The translations under genes and the position numbers were made by a program. A model generated the notes under the pieces. The model saw only the letters and a program-made list of their open reading frames with translations. It did no database searches and was not told the DNA's origin. DNA of 35,169 nt. Origin: Nitrospira sp. Lineage in GTDB: Bacteria; Nitrospirota; Nitrospiria; Nitrospirales; Nitrospiraceae. Positions 18,798 to 25,005 of this stretch are shown here, one piece after another. The stretch is taken from positions 1 to 35,169 of the forward strand of contig JAHBWT010000042.1 of NCBI GenBank assembly GCA_019636815.1, given 5' to 3'. The first letter of the stretch is position 1. Each line of letters begins with the position of its first letter.

Positions 18798-20300
18798 ATG
18801 AGCACTTCTGCCATCGTCCACAAACTCTGGAACTATTGCAACGTCCTCCGCGACGACGGGATGAGCTATGGCGACTACGTCGAGCAATTGACGTATTTGC
18901 TGTTCCTCAAGATGGCCGATGAGCGGACGAAGCCGCCGTATAGCCAGCCGAGTCCGATTCCGGACAGATACGGTTGGCAGAGCCTCCTGAAGAAAGACGG
19001 CGATGAGCTGTTCACGCACTACCTGCACAGCCTTGAAAGGCTCGGCAAGTAGAAGGGCCTGCTCGGACTGATCTTCAACAAGTCGCAGAACAAGTTCCAG
19101 GACCCCGCCAAGCTCCGCCGCCTGATCGTAGACCTGATCGACAAGGAAGATTGGTCGGCGATGAGCGCCGATGTGAAAGGCGACGCCTACGAGGGCTTGC
19201 TCCAAAAGAATGCCGAGGACGTGAAGGGCGGGGCAGGCCAGTACTTCACGCCTCGTCCGCTGATCCAAGCGATGGTGGACTGCGTCGCGCCGAAGCCTGG
19301 TGAAACGATCTGCGACCCGGCCTGCGGAACCGGCGGCTTCCTCCTCGCCGCGCACGATTACGTGGTAAAGCACAATCCTAATTTGACCAAGGCCCAGAAG
19401 AAAGCGCTGAAGGAACAGACGCTCCGTGGTTGCGAGTTGGTGCATGCGGTCGCGCGGCTCTGTGCGATGAACCTGCTGCTGCACGGCATCGGCAGCCAGG
19501 ATTACGAGCCGATCGTCGTGGCCGACTCATTGGCCGGCGATCACGGTGATCGCTATGACGTGGTGTTGACCAATCCGCCGTTTGGCAAGAAGAGCAGCTA
19601 CACGGTGGTGGGACAGAATGGTGAGGCTTCAAGGGAACGAGAGACCTACGAGCGCGACGATTTCTGGGCGATCACGTCCAATAAACAGCTGAACTTTCTT
19701 CAGCACGTGAAGACGCTCTTGAAGGTCAACGGCCGCGCTACGATCGTCGTGCCGGACAATGTGCTCTTCGAAGGTGGCGCGGGAGAAACCGTCCGCCGCA
19801 AACTACTCCATGACTGCGATGTGCATACGTTACCCCGACTTCCGACCGGCCTCTTCTATGCTCAAGGTGTGAAAGCGAACGTCCTTTTCTTCGACAAGAA
19901 ACCGGCGAGCGAAACGTCCTGGACAAAGAAACTCTGGATCTACGACCTCCGCACCAACCAACACTTTACGCTCAAGACCAACCCACTCAAGCGCGAAGAC
20001 CTCGACGAGTTCGTCAAGTGCTACCACCCGGCGAACCGCCACGAACGTCGGCCCACCTGGTCCGAGAAGAAGCCAGACGGCCGCTGGCGGGCCTATGGCT
20101 ACAACGAACTGATTGCTCGCGACAAAGCCAGCCTCGACATCTTCTGGCTCAAAGACGAATCCCTCGAAGCCTCCAACAATCTTCCTGATCCCGACGTGAT
20201 CGCGCAAGAAATCGTAGACGACCTCGAAGCAGCCCTCGAACAGTTCCGGTTGATTGCGAACGACCTCAGCGGCCCATCTTCAGAAGTGGGACCGCAGTGA
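18798..20300 (+). pseudogene. hsdM: Type I restriction-modification methyltransferase HsdM, interrupted by an in-frame amber codon
   Basis: HsdM methylates adenine in the target and is also required by HsdR for cleavage. The frame from the ATG at 18798 encodes a family-like N-terminal helical domain (LWNYCNVLRDDGMSYGDYVEQLTYLLFLKMADE, shown here only by LWNYCN and LLFLKMADE), reaches TAG at 19050-19052 (codon 85), and continues in the same frame as KGLLGLIF, LRRLIVDLIDKEDW, the SAM-binding DPACGTGGF (about residue 173) and the catalytic NPPF (about 259) to the stop at 20300. Family members have Gln at the TAG position (LGKQKGLLGLIF), so one C-to-T change of CAG explains it. No bases are lost, and a full-length product would have 500 residues. 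TAG is used as a normal stop by hsdS, the OLD gene and cimA here, so it is a true nonsense mutation or a sequencing error. Confidence 0.88.
19161..20300 (+). CDS. HsdM catalytic-domain fragment, possible internal re-initiation product
   Basis: After the amber codon in hsdM, the next good start in the same frame is the ATG at 19161, with AAGGAAGA about 11 bases upstream. Translation from it gives 379 residues holding the whole N6-adenine methyltransferase domain (QYFTPRPL, DPACGTGGF, NPPFGKK) but not the N-terminal helical domain. Whether this is made, or can assemble with HsdS, cannot be told. The upstream piece 18798-19052 would be an 84-residue N-terminal fragment. Confidence 0.5.
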   Translation: MSADVKGDAYEGLLQKNAEDVKGGAGQYFTPRPLIQAMVDCVAPKPGETICDPACGTGGFLLAAHDYVVKHNPNLTKAQKKALKEQTLRGCELVHAVARLCAMNLLLHGIGSQDYEPIVVADSLAGDHGDRYDVVLTNPPFGKKSSYTVVGQNGEASRERETYERDDFWAITSNKQLNFLQHVKTLLKVNGRATIVVPDNVLFEGGAGETVRRKLLHDCDVHTLPRLPTGLFYAQGVKANVLFFDKKPASETSWTKKLWIYDLRTNQHFTLKTNPLKREDLDEFVKCYHPANRHERRPTWSEKKPDGRWRAYGYNELIARDKASLDIFWLKDESLEASNNLPDPDVIAQEIVDDLEAALEQFRLIANDLSGPSSEVGPQ

Positions 20301-20992
20301 TGCCCAAGCCCACTATCCTTGTATGCCAATACCTGGAACGGATTTCTCGAAAAGCCTTGGAGACGTACCAGGACATCCTCCGAGTTTATGTGCGAGGGCG
20401 GCATGGCCTGTATGCGCTGTATCAAGATGATCGCCTGTACTATGTTGGCTTGGCGACCGACTTGCGTGACCGCCTGAACTCACATCTGCGCGATCATCAC
20501 GGAAACTCATGGAATCGGTTTAGTGTGTATCTCACCATTGGAGATTCTCACATCCATGAGCTTGAAGGCCTTGTGTTGCGCATCGTTCAGCCTAATGGCA
20601 ACAAATCGAAGGGACATTTTGGAAAGGCCGAGAATCTCGTAAAGAGATTTAAGGGAGATATTCACCGACGACAACTGATTGAAAGACAAGAGTTGCTGGG
20701 ATTGCCAACGTTCACTTCGAAAAGCACTCGCAAGCGAATTAAGGATAAGAACCTGCCGGTCTTGGCGGCATTTGTTACGAAGAGACTCAAGCTACGCGCG
20801 AAATTCAAGGGACGTTATGTGAAGGCTCACGTCCTAAAGAATGGCACGGTCGTATACGATGGAAAACGCTTTAATTCTCCATCCCTGGCTGCAGCGGCAG
20901 CTTGCGAGCGGCCAACCTGTAATGGATGGACCTTCTGGCGATTCGAACGCGGCCCTCACGAATGGGTCTTGCTGAATGAACTGCGGAGATAG
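20300..20992 (+). CDS. GIY-YIG nuclease-fold protein with C-terminal RAMA/DUF4357-like module
   Basis: The 230-residue protein has a GIY-YIG core: GLY at residues 36-38, YYVGLATDLRDRLNSHL with YVG at 48-50 and a conserved Arg near 56, and HELEGL with the candidate metal-binding Glu at 87 or 89. The C-terminal part (about 170-230) reads VKAHVLKNGTVVYDG, FNSPSLAAAAA and NGWTFWRFERG, the pattern of small DNA-reading modules (RAMA or DUF4357-like) often attached to restriction and methyltransferase proteins. A GTG at 20297 is an alternative start. Either start overlaps the hsdM stop, so it should be translationally coupled to hsdM. It may be an accessory nuclease of the restriction locus; no similar standard HsdRMS component is known to me. 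Confidence 0.75.
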   Translation: MPKPTILVCQYLERISRKALETYQDILRVYVRGRHGLYALYQDDRLYYVGLATDLRDRLNSHLRDHHGNSWNRFSVYLTIGDSHIHELEGLVLRIVQPNGNKSKGHFGKAENLVKRFKGDIHRRQLIERQELLGLPTFTSKSTRKRIKDKNLPVLAAFVTKRLKLRAKFKGRYVKAHVLKNGTVVYDGKRFNSPSLAAAAACERPTCNGWTFWRFERGPHEWVLLNELRR

Positions 20993-21082
20993 TAGCTGGA
21001 CAAGAGGGGTGAAAAATGTGCCGGGAAGAGAAATAAAATCTGCCGGGAGTCTTTGTTGGGATGATCGGCAAACAGAAGAAAT

Positions 21083-21160
21083 CTGCCACATCCTCCGCGA
21101 CGACAGGATGAGCTACAGCGACTATCCTTCGGCGAAGCTCAGGGCAGGCGTCGAGCAATT
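21083..21160 (+). pseudogene. hsdM 5'-end fragment, copy 2, with a 24-base insertion
   Basis: Bases 21083-21125 read CHILRDDRMSYSDY, nearly identical at the DNA level to hsdM codons for CNVLRDDGMSYGDY; 21150-21160 then match hsdM GTCGAGCAATT exactly. Between them lies a 24-base insertion absent from hsdM. There is no start codon for this frame that fits hsdM, and similarity stops after GCAATT. It is a broken remnant of an hsdM gene about 90 bases after the GIY-YIG gene. Confidence 0.8.
21126..21149 (+). repeat. 24-base insertion resembling a dispersed CCTTCG-nnn-AGCTCAGG short repeat
   Basis: The insertion CCTTCGGCGAAGCTCAGGGC plus AGGC interrupts the hsdM fragment cleanly between GACTAT and GTCGAGCAA. 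Similar short sequences (CCTTCGACAAGCTCAGG-type) are, from memory, common dispersed repeats in several environmental bacterial genomes. Only one copy is seen in this window, so repeat status is inference. Confidence 0.45.
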
Positions 21161-21196
21161 AATGAGGTGGCCTCAGCGCGCAGTTGGGAAGGCGCT

Positions 21197-21448
21197 ATGA
21201 TCGTTCGCTTCCATCCTCATGCGCTGGAGCGTCTCGCAGAGCGTGGGGCGACAGAGGAGGAAGTTCGTGCAACTGTTCTCGGCGGCGAGGCGTTTCCGGC
21301 CAAGTTCGGTCGTAGCGGGTTTCGGCGCAATTTCCCCTTTTAACTCTATGTGGCGTGGGCGGGATTACGCAAGCAAGCAGGTCGATTATTTGCGGTACGC
21401 GAAGGGGAGGATTGGCTTGTGATTACGATAGTGACTCGCTACTATTAG
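21197..21448 (+). pseudogene. DUF4258-like protein with two compensating frameshifts
   Basis: From the ATG at 21197 the frame reads MIVRFHPHALERLAERGATE, then EEEVRATVLGGEAFPAKFGR and RRNFPF, and stops at TAA 21341. One base shifted (from 21342) it continues NSMWRGRDYASKQVD; from about 21386 back in the first frame it reads LFAVREGEDWLVITIVTRYY and stops at 21446-21448. Joined, these give an 83-residue DUF4258-like protein (a small family often found in toxin-antitoxin-like pairs). One extra T in the CCCCTTTT run and one lost base near 21385 explain the break. It precedes a DUF2283-like gene, a known kind of partner. Confidence 0.78.
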
Positions 21449-21478
21449 CAGCATGCCTCACGTAGTGTAGGAGGGCGT

Positions 21479-21722
21479 GTGAACCTGACTTACGATCCCC
21501 GCTCCAACATCGCGTACCTCCGTCTGCATGCCAAGACATGCGGAAGTCGAGACCATTCACGTGAGCGACGAGATCAACGTTGATCTCGCACCAGACGGCA
21601 CGGTGTACGGGATCGAATTGCTCAATGCCAACGTTCAGCTCGGGCGGGAAGATGCGGGACAGCTCGTGCTCCAGAATGCGGCGACCGGCGAACGGACTGC
21701 GGTCAAGCTGCCGATTGTCTGA
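21479..21722 (+). pseudogene. DUF2283-like protein with one-base frameshift
   Basis: A GTG at 21479 starts NLTYDPRSNIAYLRLHAKT, and after one extra T at 21539 the next frame reads AEVETIHVSDEINVDLAPDG then VYGIELLNANVQLG and LPIV to the stop at 21720-21722. Removing that T gives a continuous 80-residue DUF2283-type protein, whose family pattern is Y-D...AYI-L then V-D.DG.V.GIE.L.A. Alternatively an ATG at 21528 in the second frame would give a 64-residue product lacking the first strands. It follows the damaged DUF4258-like gene by 30 bases, consistent with a decayed two-gene module. Confidence 0.78.
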
Positions 21723-21752
21723 GCCGATTTGTTCCGGTCGAAGGCTTGTCTC

Positions 21753-21842
21753 ATGATTGCTGAGATTCAGGTGTTAGACGTCGTGGCGCTGACCGAGGAT
21801 ATTCCTGATTGCGGTCTGGTGTTGTACTACCAACCTGTATGA
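21753..21842 (+). pseudogene. DUF4926-like fragment (N-terminus only)
   Basis: A 29-residue frame reads IQVLDVVALTEDIPDCGL, the N-terminal hallmark of DUF4926-type small proteins (LD-VAL-DLPE-GL followed normally by a GTVVE strand). After Gly-Leu the family sequence ends, and the frame stops at 21840-21842. About two thirds of the expected domain is missing, apparently through deletion that joined it to the next small frame. Confidence 0.55.
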
Positions 21843-21946
21843 CAGAATGGGATCTGATGGAAGCCGAACTGATTGCCGGGATGGAGATCCCGAGCGAACT
21901 GGTTCCTACCGTGAGAGAGCTTATCGCTAAAAGGCGGGTAGGTTGA
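21839..21946 (+). CDS. Small hypothetical protein (35 residues), possibly a C-terminal remnant
   Basis: The frame MTEWDLMEAELIAGMEIPSE continues LVPTVRELIAKRRVG and stops at 21944. It overlaps the preceding fragment's stop as ATGA and ends one base before the next start. The amphipathic ending (LVPTVRELIAKRR) looks like the tail of a short antitoxin-type protein, but I do not recognise a family. It may be the 3' remnant of a longer gene whose front was lost with the DUF4926 deletion. Confidence 0.4.
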   Translation: MTEWDLMEAELIAGMEIPSELVPTVRELIAKRRVG

Positions 21947-21947
21947 C

Positions 21948-22097
21948 ATGCGAAAGGCGTATAAACAGAATCGACGTTCTTGTGCATTGTGTAAACCGCA
22001 CAAAGCGGGCTGGGCCAAGCGATGGAAACCCAAAGAAGCTGAGCATCGTCGCAGTATGCTCGACGATTGCCGACTGGTTATAGACCGTACACCGTGA
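21948..22097 (+). CDS. Small basic CxxC protein, unknown function (49 residues)
   Basis: The product begins MRKAYKQNRRSCALCKPHKA and continues GWAKRWKPKEAEHRR. It contains one CxxC pair (Cys12, Cys15) and a third Cys (Cys41), is strongly basic, and has an aromatic GWAKRWK patch, so a small zinc-ribbon or nucleic-acid-binding role is possible. GGCGGGTAGGTTG upstream gives a possible ribosome-binding site, and the start lies one base after the previous stop. I do not recognise a named family. Confidence 0.5.
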   Translation: MRKAYKQNRRSCALCKPHKAGWAKRWKPKEAEHRRSMLDDCRLVIDRTP

Positions 22098-22104
22098 TTC
22101 TTCT

Positions 22105-22127
22105 GAAACCAGGTTCTTCTTGGTTTC
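22105..22127 (+). terminator. Weak hairpin after the small CxxC gene
   Basis: GAAACCA (22105-22111) and TGGTTTC (22121-22127) can pair over a 9-base loop, eight bases after the stop. The run that follows (ACTTTCTGTT) is only partly T-rich, so termination is uncertain. Confidence 0.3.
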
Positions 22128-22184
22128 ACTTTCTGTTCCCAAGCTTCAACCCCTATTCTGCATTCTGAATTAGGCGTCGTTCTT

Positions 22185-22211
22185 ATGGGCTCTTCTGCCA
22201 TCGTCCCCAAG
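22185..22211 (+). pseudogene. hsdM start-codon fragment, copy 3
   Basis: ATG GGC TCT TCT GCC ATC GTC CCC AAG matches the first nine codons of hsdM at 18798 (ATG AGC ACT TCT GCC ATC GTC CAC AAA) at 23 of 27 bases. After AAG the sequence diverges and meets a stop six bases of coding later (VSV-like then TAA). It marks the right end of the damaged region, shortly before cimA. Confidence 0.65.
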
Positions 22212-22270
22212 TGTTCCGTCTAATCGCCAGGACTCTGGCTACCGTTACTCGCTGGTACCCGACGGCTCGA

Positions 22271-22289
22271 CAGGGGAGTCCCTCTCCTG
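22271..22289 (+). promoter_or_regulatory. Hairpin just upstream of cimA
   Basis: CAGGGGAG and CTCTCCTG form an 8-base stem (one G-T pair) with a 3-base loop, ending 15 bases before the cimA ATG. In the mRNA leader it could affect translation, since no other ribosome-binding site is visible there. Nothing else stands out between 22212 and 22304. Confidence 0.3.
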
Positions 22290-22304
22290 ATACCCTTTCC
22301 CACC

Positions 22305-23945
22305 ATGGCTCGAAAACCTCCTCAATCTCGCGCCTCACGTGAACACCCGCCCGTGCATCCACGACGGCCGTCGGCGGAGCAAGCCGCGGGGTTGGAGATC
22401 TACGATACGACCTTGCGAGACGGCGCCCAGGCTGAAGACGTCAGTTTCTCGGCGGACGACAAGGTCCTGATTGCACAGAAGTTGGACGACTTGGGCGTCC
22501 ATTTTATCGAAGGTGGGTGGCCGGGGGCGAACCCGAAAGATATCGAGTTCTTCCGGATGATCAAAACTATTCCGCTGAAACATGCCGAGGTCATCGCTTT
22601 CGGATCAACCAGGAAAGCCAGTAATACTGCTGGGAAAGACCCCAATCTCCGGGGGTTGCTCGCTGCTGAAACTAAAACGATCACGCTCTTCGGGAAAACC
22701 TGGTCGCTGCATGTCACCGATGCTCTGGGAATCTCGTTGACCAAGAACCTGGAGTTAATCGCCGATTCCATCGCCTACTTGCACGACAAAGGGCGTCGGG
22801 TGTTCTACGATGCGGAGCATTTCTTCGACGGCTACAAGACCAATCCCGAATATGCACTCAGCACGATCAGAAAAGCTGCGGAGGCCGGAGCTGAACGAGT
22901 GATCCTGTGCGACACCAACGGCGGGACGATGCCGTGGGAAATTCGGGAGATCTGTCAGGTGGTCCAACGCGAGTGTCGGGTTCCCCTTGGAATTCATGCG
23001 CACAACGACTGTGAAATGGCAGTGGCAAACTCGCTGGTGGCGATTGACACCGGCATTCTCCAGGTACAGGGGACGATCAATGGGATCGGGGAACGATGCG
23101 GAAACGCCAACCTCTGTTCGATCATTCCCAATTTAGAATTGAAGATGAAACGTCGTGTCTTGAGCGATCGATTGAGCCATCTGAAAGATGTTTCCGGCTA
23201 CGTGACGGAAATCGCAAATCTGATGCCGAACAAGCATCAACCGTATGTCGGTGATGCCGCGTTTGCCCACAAGGGAGGAGTTCATATTCATGCGGTGCTG
23301 AAGAATTCAGCAACCTATGAACATATCGATCCCGCCCGAGTTGGTAATCGGCAGCGGATGCTGATCTCCGACTACGGAGGGCGAAGCGGTCTTCTCGACA
23401 AGATTGAAGCGTATGGAATCAAACTGACCAAGGACCATACGAAGGTCGATGAGCTGATTCACGCCTTGAAGGATCGAGAAAGCCAGGGCTATCAGTTCGA
23501 AGGGGCCGAAGGCTCGTTTGAGCTCCTGATGCGCAAAGTCATGGGGAGTCATAAGCCGTCGTTCCAGCTCTTGGGGTTTCGCGTAATTGCTGAGAAAAAA
23601 CAAGATGATGGGACACCTCTCTCAGAAGCCACCGTGATGGTCAAGGTCGGCGAGGCGGTTGAACATACGGCGGCTGTCGGCGCAGGGCCGGTGAATGCGC
23701 TGGACCACGCGTTGCGCAAGGCTCTGGAAAAGTTCTATCCACAGCTGCAAGAGGTCAAACTGCTCGACTATAAGGTGCGCGTCCTCGCGGCCAATAAGGG
23801 GACTGAGTCCAGGGTGCGGGTCTTGATCGAATCCGGGGATCACAAGGATAAATGGGGCACAGTTGGAGTGTCGGAAAACATCATTGAAGCGACATGGCAA
23901 GCGCTGGCGGATAGTATCGAATACAAACTTCTCGCTGCGGATTAG
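22305..23945 (+). CDS. cimA: (R)-citramalate synthase CimA
   Basis: CimA condenses pyruvate and acetyl-CoA to citramalate, giving a threonine-independent route to 2-oxobutyrate and isoleucine. The 546-residue product has the catalytic-barrel start EIYDTTLRDGAQAEDVSFS (from residue 31), FIEGGWPGANPKD, CDTNGGTMP, the metal-binding HAHNDCEMAVANS (about 231) and GTINGIGERCGNANL, then a C-terminal LeuA-type allosteric dimer domain (from about 390) for feedback control, probably by isoleucine. Length fits the CimA rather than LeuA subfamily. The N-terminal 29 residues are rich in Pro and Arg and lack a ribosome-binding site, so a downstream start (for example TTG at 22392) is possible. lysC and cimA are neighbours in some related genomes, which suggests that the island split them. 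Confidence 0.93.
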   Translation: MARKPPQSRASREHPPVHPRRPSAEQAAGLEIYDTTLRDGAQAEDVSFSADDKVLIAQKLDDLGVHFIEGGWPGANPKDIEFFRMIKTIPLKHAEVIAFGSTRKASNTAGKDPNLRGLLAAETKTITLFGKTWSLHVTDALGISLTKNLELIADSIAYLHDKGRRVFYDAEHFFDGYKTNPEYALSTIRKAAEAGAERVILCDTNGGTMPWEIREICQVVQRECRVPLGIHAHNDCEMAVANSLVAIDTGILQVQGTINGIGERCGNANLCSIIPNLELKMKRRVLSDRLSHLKDVSGYVTEIANLMPNKHQPYVGDAAFAHKGGVHIHAVLKNSATYEHIDPARVGNRQRMLISDYGGRSGLLDKIEAYGIKLTKDHTKVDELIHALKDRESQGYQFEGAEGSFELLMRKVMGSHKPSFQLLGFRVIAEKKQDDGTPLSEATVMVKVGEAVEHTAAVGAGPVNALDHALRKALEKFYPQLQEVKLLDYKVRVLAANKGTESRVRVLIESGDHKDKWGTVGVSENIIEATWQALADSIEYKLLAAD

Positions 23946-23976
23946 CATATTTTCGTAGGAATTCTCCAATTTATTC

Positions 23977-24005
23977 TTGACAGGCTTCGTAACCTCACGT
24001 AACTT
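23977..24005 (+). promoter_or_regulatory. Possible promoter of the ihfA-merR unit
   Basis: A perfect -35 hexamer TTGACA (23977-23982) is followed after 17 bases by TAACTT (24000-24005), a weak -10. It lies 82 bases before the ihfA start. The -35 is convincing, the -10 is not. Confidence 0.4.
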
Positions 24006-24086
24006 AAGCAAAACTCATCGCAACGGGTACAGACAGCATAAGCATGGCAGCGCGGCGAGTTGGTACGGTCACGTTGGGGGGACAGC

Positions 24087-24362
24087 ATGAGAAAGGCTGA
24101 TATCGCTGAGGAAATTTTCAAGCAGGTCGGGATTTCAAAAAACGAGGCGTCTGATATCGTTGAATTTGTCTTGAATCTCCTCAAGTCCGTGTTGCAAAAG
24201 GGAGAGTCCGTCAAAATCGCCGGGTTTGGAAATTTTGTTGTGCGCAGTAAGGGCGCCCGTAAAGGACGAAATCCTCGAACTGGAGAAGAAATTGGGATTA
24301 CCCCCCGACGCGTCGTCACGTTTCGACCAAGCCAGGTGTTCAAGAAGTACGTCAATTCGTAA
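24087..24362 (+). CDS. ihfA: Integration host factor alpha subunit (HU/IHF family)
   Basis: The 91-residue DNA-bending protein reads MRKADIAEEIFKQVGISKNE at the start, VKIAGFGNFVVRSKGARKGRNP (key part GFGNF and GRNP) in the beta arm and TPRRVVTFRPSQVFKKYV at the end. This follows the IHF-alpha pattern (RNP arm, ITxRRVVTFRPG) rather than plain HU. The ATG at 24087 was preferred over the open upstream frame because GGGGGGA precedes it and the family starts with TKAD-like residues. The arrangement ihfA-merR-tRNA-surE recurs in related groups, from memory. Confidence 0.9.
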   Translation: MRKADIAEEIFKQVGISKNEASDIVEFVLNLLKSVLQKGESVKIAGFGNFVVRSKGARKGRNPRTGEEIGITPRRVVTFRPSQVFKKYVNS

Positions 24363-24404
24363 GGCTGCTTCACCCACATCTTCGACCGCACCGTGAGGCC
24401 GGTC

Positions 24405-24755
24405 ATGGGAACTGAGCCCAGGCTGGGGAGTAAGGTTTTCTATAAAATCGGCGAAGTGAGTCATCTGACGAAGCTTCCCGCTTATGTGCTCCGCTTTTGG
24501 GAATCGCAATTCACCTTTTTAAAGCCCAAAAAGAGTCGAGGGAATCAACGCCTCTATATCCAACGGGATGTGGAAACCGTCCTAGAAATCAAGCGGATGC
24601 TCTATGAAGAAGGACATACGATCGAAGGGGTGAAACGTTACTGGGCCCGCCGCGGGCGGGTCAGCTCACGCAAACTGCGCCCGAAAGAGATCGCGAAAAA
24701 AGTGATGGGAGACCTTCGGATTATTCTGAAGATCATCGACTCGCACGCAGGGTGA
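24405..24755 (+). CDS. MerR-family transcriptional regulator
   Basis: The 116-residue protein has an N-terminal winged-helix MerR domain: FYKIGEVSHLTKLPAYVLRF then WESQFTFLKPKKSRGNQRLY and RDVETVLEIKRMLYEEGHTI. The short C-terminal helix has no sensing domain or metal-binding cysteines. Its ligand is unknown. The ATG at 24405 has GAGG at good spacing; a GTG at 24393 in the same frame is an alternative. Regulators of this short type next to ihfA are common in deltaproteobacteria-like genomes, with no clear target known. Confidence 0.85.
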   Translation: MGTEPRLGSKVFYKIGEVSHLTKLPAYVLRFWESQFTFLKPKKSRGNQRLYIQRDVETVLEIKRMLYEEGHTIEGVKRYWARRGRVSSRKLRPKEIAKKVMGDLRIILKIIDSHAG

Positions 24756-24829
24756 CAGCGAGGTCATTTCATTGAGAACGATTCACAGCCTGTTGACCAA
24801 ATAGCATATCTGTGAGAGTTCGGACATGT

Positions 24830-24906
24830 CGGGGCGTAGCGCAGCCCGGTAGCGCACTCGCTTGGGGTGCGAGTGGTCGTGGGTTCAAATCCCGCCGCCC
24901 CGACCA
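24830..24906 (+). tRNA. tRNA-Pro (anticodon GGG)
   Basis: The 77-base cloverleaf folds fully: acceptor CGGGGCG with CGCCCCG, D-stem GCGC/GCGC, anticodon stem CTCGC/GCGAG around loop TTGGGGT (anticodon GGG), T-stem GTGGG/CCCGC with loop TTCAAAT, discriminator A and an encoded CCA. It reads CCC and CCU codons. Confidence 0.96.
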
Positions 24907-24969
24907 GTTCCCTGCTCACAGATGTCGGACCTTCTCCAATTGTCTTGAAGAGACTCGCGCGGACACCCG

Positions 24970-24991
24970 AGCTGCCTCAGGCAGCTTTTTT
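24970..24991 (+). terminator. Intrinsic terminator after tRNA-Pro
   Basis: AGCTGCC (24970-24976), loop TCA and GGCAGCT (24980-24986) form a 7-base stem followed directly by a run of six T. It lies 64 bases after the tRNA and 15 bases before the surE start. Confidence 0.85.
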
Positions 24992-25005
24992 GTTGAACGC
25001 CAAGC

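Larger units (their letters stand above)
11320..22211. other. Defence and toxin-antitoxin island inserted between lysC and cimA
   Basis: This stretch holds a RelBE-like pair, a type I restriction-modification locus with an OLD nuclease, a HicBA pair, a GIY-YIG protein and many damaged small genes. Genes on both sides are intact core metabolism. Part of it (the OLD gene especially) is visibly richer in A and T than its neighbours. I found no integrase, transposase, tRNA or terminal direct repeats at either end, so how it arrived is unknown. Confidence 0.75.

Noticed and set aside
19050-19052. TAG in hsdM read as a sense codon (reassignment or pyrrolysine)
   Set aside because: TAG terminates hsdS (16310), the OLD gene (18024) and cimA (23943) normally in this window, and the family residue is an ordinary Gln.
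18795-19484. 229-codon minus-strand frame spanning the hsdM amber codon
   Set aside because: It mirrors the hsdM coding sequence and has no family signature; the plus strand shows a clear methyltransferase on both sides of the TAG.
18048-22211. hsdM fragments acting as silent cassettes for phase variation
   Set aside because: All fragments end before codon 85 where the amber lies, carry lesions of their own, and no recombinase or inverted cassette borders are visible.
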